Position numbers and translations under genes: made by a program
Notes under the pieces: generated by a model
Databases searched by the model: none
What the model was told of the DNA's origin: nothing
Seen by the model: only the letters and a program-made list of their open reading frames with translations
Part shown: positions 5,394-11,064 of the stretch, piece by piece
Layout: each line of letters opens with the position of its first letter
Position numbering within the stretch: position 1 is the stretch's first letter
Source: Promethearchaeota archaeon
GTDB lineage: Archaea > Asgardarchaeota > Lokiarchaeia > Sigyniarchaeales > SOKP01
Length of the DNA: 11,064 bases
Assembly: GCA_019057355.1 (NCBI GenBank)
Contig: DXJM01000287.1
Location: 1 to 11,064, forward strand
Direction: 5' to 3'

Positions 5394-5808
5394 AACCATA
5401 ATTTTATTTGACTATTCTGAACCAAATTTTACGATTTTACAAGTTGTTATTTGTAGAAAGCTATATAAAAGTCATTTTAATCTTTTTTCTCCAAGATCTT
5501 AGTTCTTATTTAAAGATTTCTTAAAATTTTTTATGAGTGGAATAACTATTTTAGTAATGTATTTTTTACACTTCATAGTAATTATCTCGTGGTTTAATTC
5601 GTGGTTTTTATCGTTTTATAGCTATTAATTTTATAAATTTCAGGTTAAAATTATCAATTTTCACGCTTTCAGATTTTTCCCATCTTTCAATAGCTTTATT
5701 GAATGGAACTATTTTGTCAGCTTTTCACTTTATCCACAATTCATAAAGTGTTGAAATTTATCATGAGAAGCTTGATTGATCACCCGCCTATGCTCAATAA
5801 ATGAGGAT
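5394..5808. other. AT-rich spacer without a recognisable gene
   Basis: This lies between the 3' ends of a plus-strand and a minus-strand gene, where terminators are expected. The only clear structure is an exact inverted repeat, CACTTTAT (5726-5733) and ATAAAGTG (5743-5750), loop 9 bases, some 60 bases past the helicase stop codon. A 31-codon ORF at 5533-5628 has no ribosome site and looks like chance. Confidence 0.5.
5726..5750. repeat. Exact 8-bp inverted repeat downstream of the helicase gene
   Basis: Arms CACTTTAT and ATAAAGTG with a nine-base loop. No T-tract follows directly on the minus strand, so an intrinsic terminator is not supported. It could be an mRNA-end hairpin. Confidence 0.35.
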
Positions 5809-7578
5809 TTAATATGATTTTTTAACCTGTTTTAGCGTATCTAACAATTCTGTAGACTTTTTTGCACTCAGTATTAACCTTTTTCTGGACCGAGTCATTC
5901 CGACATATAATAACTGGCGATCTCTCTGAGATGTAAACGTGTCTACTTCAGGAATGATGATAGTATCACATTCCAAGCCTTTCGTCCCGTGAATTGTCCC
6001 TATTAACACTCCAGGATCGGAGTAAACATGATTGGCTAAATCACTCCACTCGATTTCACGATGCCGGAGATGGTCAAATAATGGATGATCATATTCCCGT
6101 TTTACCACGTTATATTTGAACAATATCAAGATTTCTTGGGGTTGCCTTAAAAGCCTGGATATTTTTTTAGCAAGAACCTCGCATTCTTCCTTCTGACTAT
6201 TTGAAATGACGATTTCGACCACTCCATGTGTTCCAATAAATTTGGTGGTGGGAATGAACTCATCAAACTTGTTTAATAAATCTTTTATGAAATCTGGAAG
6301 TGCCACTTGAGCTAACGTCCCGATTTCGATTGGAGTTCGATAAGATTTTTCAAAACGTTTTACCCTTCCTCGCGCTTGAATGCCAACGTCAGACCATGTA
6401 AAACGTTTTCGGGCATAAATTCCCTGAATTCCATCGCAGGTAATGAGCAGGGAGTTCGAATCAGGATTTAATGCGTGTGTTATCGCTTGGAACCACTCCT
6501 TTTCAAAATCTTGCGCTTCATCGATTAAAATTGCATCATAGGCAGCTTTTTTATCTCCCAAGTCTTCCATTGTATTGAGTAACATCTTGGGAACAACTGC
6601 CTGGAAAAAATCATCGAATTTTCCTTCTCTTTCTGCCTTGCGACTTGCTTCTTCATATAAGCGTGAAAATTCAGAATTCGTGCTCAAGATATATTCGCTT
6701 GCCCATCCGCGGAAGGTATTGATGGTAATGTCCGCATTATAATCGAGCGGATTGAACAATTGAAAGAGTTGTTTTTTCAACAATTTATTATAGCATAAAA
6801 TCAAGATCTTCCAGTCCGGATGTTTTAATGCCAGGTTTCTTGCACGGGCGATTAACAAGACGGTTTTTCCACTTCCTGCCACACCAAAAACGAGACGATG
6901 ACCATCCCCGAGCCTTCGAGCCATTTTTTCCTGCTCTTGGTCCAATAATTTAATCACGTCCTCGACAGTAAAGAATTTAGACAGGTCAGCTTGCTTTCGA
7001 GTAGGTAAACGGCACGTCGGCACGATATTGCCCCGTAATGTCGTAAATTGTTCTTCGCTTAGCTCGAAATTGAGTGGCAATACATCCCCCAGATACTGCT
7101 CAAAGATATCTTGCCTCGACAGTGTTTCTTTAAACCATGCGTGAATCCTATTGGGAATCATGTTTCGGATTTCTTTAGCAATGGTGTCTTTTTCTGAGAT
7201 TTGACTGAAAACAACGATCTTAGCTATTGGAACATCAATATTACTTGGAAGATGACAATTATTGACACGATTTTTCACCGCTCGCCAGTATTGATAAACT
7301 TGATCGAATGGATTCGGGATGATTTCACTTTCTCCATCTCTTAAACGTTCCCAACTGCCAGATTTATTGATGATTTTAAGATAATCCCCGAAATAATCCT
7401 TAATTTCAGCGATTACAATCCCAAATACGGGTGATAATAAGAGAAAATCAGGCCGTAATCCTCCGATACAAGGCTCAACATAACCCACGACGTGCAAATT
7501 GGTTTCGGTAAAGTTTTTAACTCGATTGTAGAAAGTTTTTTCCCCGGGAGTGGCATCAGGAGCGGGTTTATTGAGCAT
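5809..7578 (-). CDS. NERD nuclease domain fused to SF1 (UvrD-like) helicase
   Basis: A 589-residue nuclease-helicase. The N-terminal NERD domain (about 8-165), a PD-(D/E)xK fold, keeps P43-D44 (RPDFLLL) and E58-I59-K60 (AEIKDY) plus a QVYQYWRAVKNRV helix. The superfamily 1 helicase follows: motif I GVAGSGKT (232-239), Ia LILCYNKLLKKQL (259-271), II DEAQD (353-357), III CDGIQGIY (381-388), IV FEKSYRT (409-415), V IGTIHGTKGLE (526-536), VI YVGMTRSRKR (558-567). All motifs look intact, so it should unwind or translocate on DNA with ATP and cleave it. NERD helicases occur in DNA repair and in defence or mobile contexts; which applies here is not shown. The ATG at 7578 has no good Shine-Dalgarno. 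It has no operon partner; its upstream spacer holds an insertion-sequence remnant. Confidence 0.93.
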   Translation of the reverse strand: MLNKPAPDATPGEKTFYNRVKNFTETNLHVVGYVEPCIGGLRPDFLLLSPVFGIVIAEIKDYFGDYLKIINKSGSWERLRDGESEIIPNPFDQVYQYWRAVKNRVNNCHLPSNIDVPIAKIVVFSQISEKDTIAKEIRNMIPNRIHAWFKETLSRQDIFEQYLGDVLPLNFELSEEQFTTLRGNIVPTCRLPTRKQADLSKFFTVEDVIKLLDQEQEKMARRLGDGHRLVFGVAGSGKTVLLIARARNLALKHPDWKILILCYNKLLKKQLFQLFNPLDYNADITINTFRGWASEYILSTNSEFSRLYEEASRKAEREGKFDDFFQAVVPKMLLNTMEDLGDKKAAYDAILIDEAQDFEKEWFQAITHALNPDSNSLLITCDGIQGIYARKRFTWSDVGIQARGRVKRFEKSYRTPIEIGTLAQVALPDFIKDLLNKFDEFIPTTKFIGTHGVVEIVISNSQKEECEVLAKKISRLLRQPQEILILFKYNVVKREYDHPLFDHLRHREIEWSDLANHVYSDPGVLIGTIHGTKGLECDTIIIPEVDTFTSQRDRQLLYVGMTRSRKRLILSAKKSTELLDTLKQVKKSY

Positions 7579-7629
7579 TTTTATGAAGTGCTAAAAACTT
7601 GGTAAATAGCTGTTGAGTTATGATTTTTA

Positions 7630-7648
7630 ACCATGTATAAAAAATGGT
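7630..7648 (-). promoter_or_regulatory. TATA box of the NERD-helicase gene within an inverted repeat
   Basis: Minus-strand TTTTTATA (7636-7643) lies about 60 bases before the ATG at 7578 and is bracketed by ACCAT (7644-7648 read on minus) and ATGGT (7630-7634 read on minus). The arms are only five bases, so an operator over the TATA box is a weak suggestion. Confidence 0.3.
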
Positions 7649-7873
7649 GTGATATCTGGGGAGATAAGGTAACCTTTTTTATTACCATGTAATGCGATTG
7701 ATGATATTTTTCAAGCGATCGATATCAAAAAATTTCCTAAGGAATTGATTCGTAGGAATAAAAAATGAAGGAAAGAAGCGATTGATATTCAGAAATATCT
7801 CTTTCATATCATTTTATTTAATATCTTCTTTCAAGTGCATTAAAATAAGTGATTAATCGGTGGATTTTTTACA

Positions 7874-8080
7874 TCATAAACAATATTGAATTTTTCTCTC
7901 ATTATTGATTTCATTTAGCATTTCAGCATGATTGCATTGATACAAATTAATAACACCTGTGGGAGAGCATCGATGCCCTCCCGGCATCCTCACGCATTTG
8001 ATATTTTTCTGATCTTTCCAACGGCGCAATGTCTTGATGTAAACTACGGGTAAGACTGCGGCGGTCCCGATGACTTACAT
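7874..8080 (-). pseudogene. tnpA: Decayed IS607-family transposase (MerR-like HTH region of TnpA)
   Basis: Read from the minus-strand ATG at 8080, codon 2 is TAA; after it the frame runs VIGTAAVLPVVYIKTLRRW, then KDQKNIKCVRMPGGHRCSP and GVINLYQ, ending in TGA at 7874-7876. KTLRRW...GKI..VRTPGGHRR is the signature of the MerR-like DNA-binding domain at the N-terminus of IS607 serine-recombinase transposases. Here G of GKI is N, and the second R of GGHRR is C. The resolvase domain (YARVSS and beyond) is missing, though KIQYCL just before the stop may be its eroded beginning. The stop at codon 2 and loss of the catalytic domain make this a pseudogene. No TnpB partner or clear element ends are seen. 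Confidence 0.75.
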
Positions 8081-8100
8081 GAATGATAAGATTTGACAAT

Positions 8101-8110
8101 AATATTTAAA
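8101..8110 (-). promoter_or_regulatory. TATA box of the former transposase gene
   Basis: Minus-strand TTTAAATATT is centred about 26 bases before the ATG at 8080, the distance expected for a leaderless archaeal transcript. It supports 8080 as the original start. Confidence 0.45.
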
Positions 8111-8362
8111 TGCTGTATTTAAATAGTGTCCAGATATGTTTCAACTTTTGGAAACTATGAATTACCCTCGAGAGCATCACATTGAGCACTATTTAGTAAA
8201 TTAATGGTATGAGGTATAATTCTATAAAAATGGCTAATTATGGCATGTTAATTATTTAATACCGATATGTGACAGAAAAAAGCTTGAGAATTCCAAAGAA
8301 AGAATTCGAAAAATTCCGAAGAAATTTATTGCTTGAGACATTAGTATAACGTGATTGGAAAA

Positions 8363-8370
8363 ATTTATAT
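8363..8370 (+). promoter_or_regulatory. TATA box near the DUF1330-like gene
   Basis: ATTTATAT, about 17 bases before the ATG at 8384 and 32 before the in-frame ATG at 8399. Transcription from it should begin near 8393, which would favour the second ATG. Confidence 0.4.
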
Positions 8371-8383
8371 CGGAAAATGATTC

Positions 8384-8767
8384 ATGACTGAAATAAAAAT
8401 GAATGAAGACCAATTTAAAATCCTGGCAGGTAATACGAGCGAGGGACCAGTTGTAATGCTTAATCTATTAAAATTTAAGAAAAAAGGTGGTCGAGAGGCA
8501 TATCTTCGTTATATCAAGGAATCTGGGCCTTTTGCTGAGGAAATCGGGGCAAAAGTGCTTTATTTAGGAAAAACAAAAGAGCTTCTCTATGGAGAGGAAC
8601 AATGGGACTTGCTCCTCCTCATTCATTATCCTTCACGTAAGGCGTTTCAAAAAATGATAAATAATCCTGAATATCTCAAGGCTCACGAGTGGCGTGAAGA
8701 AGGTTTAGAAAGAGCGGTTCTTTATGCAACAGATCCCGTTGAATTTAAAGATATTCTTTCTGAATAA
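8384..8767 (+). CDS. DUF1330-like protein (dimeric alpha-beta barrel fold)
   Basis: A 127-residue soluble protein. GPVVMLNLLKFKK (about 21-33), YLRYI, GAKVLYLGKTKELL and WDLLLLIHYPSRKAFQKMI followed by NNPEYL match the DUF1330/NIPSNAP-like ferredoxin-type fold, in which two subunits form a barrel. Members of this wide superfamily include monooxygenases and isomerases acting on small aromatic molecules; I see no residue that fixes the substrate. The start is uncertain: the ATG at 8384 gives the longest frame, but the TATA box position would start transcription near 8393, making the ATG at 8399 (MNEDQFKILAGN) a serious alternative. Neither has a Shine-Dalgarno. It stands alone between two long spacers. 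Confidence 0.8.
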   Translation: MTEIKMNEDQFKILAGNTSEGPVVMLNLLKFKKKGGREAYLRYIKESGPFAEEIGAKVLYLGKTKELLYGEEQWDLLLLIHYPSRKAFQKMINNPEYLKAHEWREEGLERAVLYATDPVEFKDILSE

Positions 8768-9000
8768 AAATTGACAGCGACTAAAAATCTTGTGATTACA
8801 TGTATCATTACAGTGTTATTTATCGATAAAAGATCTCGTTATGTTAACTTTTCTTGAGAAGATTTTACATGGAATCGTTAATGAACTACCATGCATCTTA
8901 CGTGCTCAAACATCACAAAATAGCCCTTAATCATATTTTAAATTCCCTATCAAGACCTTTTATTGAACTGATCTTTTATTGACATGATGTTTATCTCCTC

Positions 9001-9043
9001 AATGGAAAAATTAGTCCATTTTTTGCGTTTACTCTGTTTTTTT
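9001..9043 (+). terminator. Hairpin followed by T-tracts
   Basis: AATGGA (9001-9006) and TCCATT (9015-9020) form a six-pair stem that runs into T6 (9019-9024), and a T7 follows at 9037-9043. T-tracts are the main archaeal termination signal. It lies 230 bases after the DUF1330-like gene and before the next promoter, a sensible place for a plus-strand terminator. Confidence 0.4.
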
Positions 9044-9208
9044 CTAATTATTTACAGATTCTAAGGTTTTTATACATTTATCGAATGTCATGATTAAAAT
9101 TTTAAGAGATTCTAAATAGATTATTTAATTTGGAAAATCATTCATAACAGTTTGTTCGTGTTAGCATCTCATACATTCTCCATTTTGTCGCGGGAAAAAT
9201 TGGACAAA

Positions 9209-9217
9209 TTTATATAT
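9209..9217 (+). promoter_or_regulatory. TATA box upstream of the surface-protein gene
   Basis: TTTATATAT, among the best archaeal TATA matches in the window. Its centre is 25 bases before an ATG at 9238. If it serves the large gene at 9413 the leader is about 175 bases long and contains the 40-codon ORF. Confidence 0.55.
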
Positions 9218-9237
9218 CCATATTTTTATTAGTATTC

Positions 9238-9360
9238 ATGACAACTAGGGGTTTTATAAGTAATTTTCGATTTGAAATTCTCAATAATTTCAAGTTTGAA
9301 TTTTCTTACTCCTTCAGATCATGTCATGATTTCATCATCATTGACAAGAATATTAAATGA
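9238..9360 (+). CDS. Possible leaderless 40-residue protein or leader ORF
   Basis: The ATG coincides with the predicted start site of the promoter at 9209-9217. The peptide begins MTTRGFISNFRFEIL and ends HDFIIIDKNIK, with eight Phe in 40 residues, which AT-rich DNA gives easily. I recognise no family. A hairpin (TTGAAATT 9272-9279, AATTTCAA 9286-9293) lies inside it. It ends 52 bases before the large surface-protein gene, so it may be a leader rather than a gene of its own. Confidence 0.3.
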   Translation: MTTRGFISNFRFEILNNFKFEFSYSFRSCHDFIIIDKNIK

Positions 9361-9412
9361 TTATAGTGATGTTGAAAATGTAAATGTATTCAAATGAAAA
9401 GAGATGGATATT

Positions 9413-11064
9413 ATGAAGATCATTCAAAAAAGGAAAAGTTTCACAGTTTTTTTTTTATTCATGTCTCTTTTTTGTACGGTACTATTTATTCCCCTAGTTC
9501 AATTTAAAATCAATAAAACTAATCCCTTTCTTCAAGAAAATTTTAAGGATTTAAAATTTTCGGTAGTTGAAGATAGTGAAGATAGTGAAGATATTAAACT
9601 AACCAAGAGTGCTGATCCCTTAGAATTGGGAAAAGCTGAAACGATAACGATTAAATTTGCTGATGATTCATTAGTCAAATTAGTATTAATTGAATTTGAT
9701 AAAACCAATCATTCAATGTTTTCAATCAGTGACAAAAAATGGAGATATGTTGATTGGATTCCCTCAACTATAGGTGTTTTTCCATTTATAATATGGTTTC
9801 AGGATAATCTTGGTAAGTGGAGTTATATTAAAGATTCAATTCAAGTGATTGATACAAAGCCACCAGATTTTTACGATTTAGTTGCTAATACAGACATTTC
9901 AGAAGTGGGTGAACCCATAACGATATCCCTTAAAATTGTAGACCCCTCAGGAATAAAAGAAGTGTTACTCGAATTTGAGTATTTCAATTACTCCATAAAT
10001 TATGTAGGAAACGACATCTGGCAATGTAATTCTTTGATTCCTAACAAAACAGGTGAGTATTATTATAAAATATATATTCAGGATAATGCAAATAATTGGA
10101 GAGAAATTGATGGAAGTTTTTCCATTCTTGTACCAGACTCCGCTCAAAATCCGTTTATTCTTCCACCTATATTCTTTTTTATAATAAGCTCAATATTGGT
10201 TTTTTGTAGTATAATTGGAGGAATTGAGCTTTATCAAAAAATGCAAAGTATTCCAAAAAAAGTCCAATCAAACCTGAAAAAAGTTACCAAGTATCATAAC
10301 CAAATTCAATCTAACATGCTCCCAATCTTTGATGACCGAAAACGATTAAAAAAGAATGCTAAAATAGCAGAAAATGTTGGAGATTATACGAAAGCAGCAG
10401 AGATATATCGAACATGTAAAAAAATGACCAGTAATTCGATAAAATATAATAATAGATCAGAAGAGTTGAACCTGGAATTATATGATAATTTGGAATATGA
10501 AGCACTATTTATCGATTCAATAATGTCAATAACAATGAAATGCATAAATGATTTAATATCAAGACATTGTATTGAAAATGGAATGAAATATTATTGCAGG
10601 CCCATATTACACGTTGATAAATCACGTAGACCAGATGGACTCATCCTGAACAATGCTCATTTTCTCGAGAAAAGATTGATAAATCCGATGAACGGAGAAT
10701 ACTTGATGAAAGAACTTGATATTAACCCCTTAAAAATGAATAAGATTAAAGCATATCAATTCATTTTTACAAATTCTTTCTCCCCTGAAAACTTGAGGAA
10801 TATAGCGGAAAGGTTTCAAATGGAGGAGATGATGCTATTCATTACTTGCCTTGAGTGGCCCCTTTTTCAATATGCTCAGCGAATGGAATTACCAAATGAT
10901 ACAAGCATGCAAGTTCGAAAAAACGTGCGAATCATCAACTATCAATTATTTACGGAATTAATGGATTTCAACATGATTTATAAAGATAAGTTCGCAAAAA
11001 TTCTTAAATTAAACAAAACAAGGAACTTAGTTCTGTTAAATGCCATGTTAAAGAATAGATTTAA
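9413..11064 (+). CDS. Membrane-anchored surface protein: Ig-like domains, TPR-like region, possible nuclease fold (partial)
   Basis: The frame stays open to the window edge, giving 550 codons with the 3' end missing. Residues 10-30 are a hydrophobic signal or anchor. An acidic stretch (54-60) precedes two tandem Ig-like domains (about 66-147 and 150-240); both show G-A/E-P-I-T-I, W-P and QDN--NW/GKW landmarks. A second membrane segment covers about 248-270. The inside part starts with a basic coiled coil (275-315), then AKIAENVGDYTKAAEIYRTC, a TPR-like helix pair (317-336), then a globular domain (about 360-500) with RPDGLIL (406-412) and FIFTNSFSPENLRNIAERF (450-468), which recalls a restriction-endonuclease-like fold, although no clear (D/E)xK is seen. 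ATG 9413 follows GGA six bases upstream; an in-frame ATG at 9404 is an alternative. It may sense the outside and act inside; this is inferred. Ligand unknown. Confidence 0.8.
   Translation, partial: MKIIQKRKSFTVFFLFMSLFCTVLFIPLVQFKINKTNPFLQENFKDLKFSVVEDSEDSEDIKLTKSADPLELGKAETITIKFADDSLVKLVLIEFDKTNHSMFSISDKKWRYVDWIPSTIGVFPFIIWFQDNLGKWSYIKDSIQVIDTKPPDFYDLVANTDISEVGEPITISLKIVDPSGIKEVLLEFEYFNYSINYVGNDIWQCNSLIPNKTGEYYYKIYIQDNANNWREIDGSFSILVPDSAQNPFILPPIFFFIISSILVFCSIIGGIELYQKMQSIPKKVQSNLKKVTKYHNQIQSNMLPIFDDRKRLKKNAKIAENVGDYTKAAEIYRTCKKMTSNSIKYNNRSEELNLELYDNLEYEALFIDSIMSITMKCINDLISRHCIENGMKYYCRPILHVDKSRRPDGLILNNAHFLEKRLINPMNGEYLMKELDINPLKMNKIKAYQFIFTNSFSPENLRNIAERFQMEEMMLFITCLEWPLFQYAQRMELPNDTSMQVRKNVRIINYQLFTELMDFNMIYKDKFAKILKLNKTRNLVLLNAMLKNRF

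Larger units (their letters stand above)
7579..8383. other. 805-base spacer holding an insertion-sequence remnant
   Basis: Contains the helicase promoter, the decayed IS607-type transposase at 7874-8080 with its promoter, and the DUF1330 promoter. The GC-richer island at about 7955-8075 is explained by the remnant. A minus-strand 41-codon ORF (7682-7807) downstream of the remnant has no ribosome site and may be more transposon debris. A plus-strand 15-codon ORF at 8157-8204 (MNYPREHHIEHYLVN) follows a TTTAAATA at 8117-8124; I give it little weight. Confidence 0.6.
8768..9412. other. 645-base spacer with terminator-like hairpin, promoter and possible leader ORF
   Basis: Holds a hairpin plus T-tracts (9001-9043), a strong TATA box (9209-9217) and a 40-codon ORF placed at the expected start site (9238-9360). 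A 29-codon ORF at 8841-8930 lacks a ribosome site and is probably chance. Nothing else is recognised. Confidence 0.55.

Noticed and set aside
5533..5628. 31-codon hydrophobic ORF on the plus strand
   Set aside because: No Shine-Dalgarno or well-placed TATA box; hydrophobic peptides arise easily from T-rich DNA.
7955..8075. GC-richer island considered as a structured non-coding RNA
   Set aside because: It translates into an IS607 transposase DNA-binding domain on the minus strand, which explains the composition better.
8281..8330. Short GAATTC / AAATTCCGAAG repeats considered as a repeat array
   Set aside because: Only two or three loose copies with no regular spacing; not a CRISPR or satellite.
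8841..8930. 29-codon ORF downstream of the DUF1330-like gene
   Set aside because: No ribosome site, no promoter at the right distance, no recognisable sequence.
9965..10147. Minus-strand 60-codon ORF
   Set aside because: Antisense to the second Ig-like domain of the surface-protein gene, which is open for 550 codons on the plus strand.

Overview
The window looks like a piece of an archaeal chromosome, most probably from an Asgard archaeon of the Lokiarchaeia type. The support is: strong AT bias; archaeal TATA boxes (TTTAAATA, TTTATATA) at the right distance from several starts, some giving leaderless transcripts; a zinc-ribbon/leucine-rich-repeat protein; and a large surface protein with tandem Ig-like domains, a style common in Lokiarchaeal genomes. 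The lineage is an inference from gene style, not from a marker gene.

Left part (1-1500), minus strand: a pirin-family iron cupin followed by a PrxQ/Bcp-type peroxiredoxin. Each seems to have its own TATA box. Together they form a small redox-defence cluster.

Middle part (1500-5400), plus strand unless noted: an archaeal-type RNase HI, a VapBC-like toxin-antitoxin pair whose promoter carries two tandem 7-1-7 palindromes overlapping the TATA box, and two 93-residue paralogs (DUF4313-like, ending in a CPIC motif). The paralogs flank a minus-strand zinc-ribbon LRR gene. Both have leaders of similar length containing an AATGC/GCATT stem. The spaces between these genes are long and AT-rich, with several palindromes.

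Right part (5800-11064): a minus-strand 589-residue NERD nuclease/SF1 helicase fusion; a long non-coding stretch that hides a decayed IS607-family transposase (MerR-like HTH part, with a stop at codon 2); a DUF1330-like protein; another long spacer with a promoter and a possible leaderless 40-codon ORF; and a long gene cut by the window end. That last gene encodes a membrane-anchored protein with two Ig-like domains outside and a coiled-coil/TPR plus a possible nuclease-fold domain inside.

The accessory character (toxin-antitoxin, insertion-sequence remnant, nuclease-helicase, paralog pair) suggests a variable genome region. I see no CRISPR array, rRNA or tRNA. The least described elements are the two-promoter paralog unit, the surface Ig/TPR/nuclease-like protein, and the tandem operator of the toxin-antitoxin operon.
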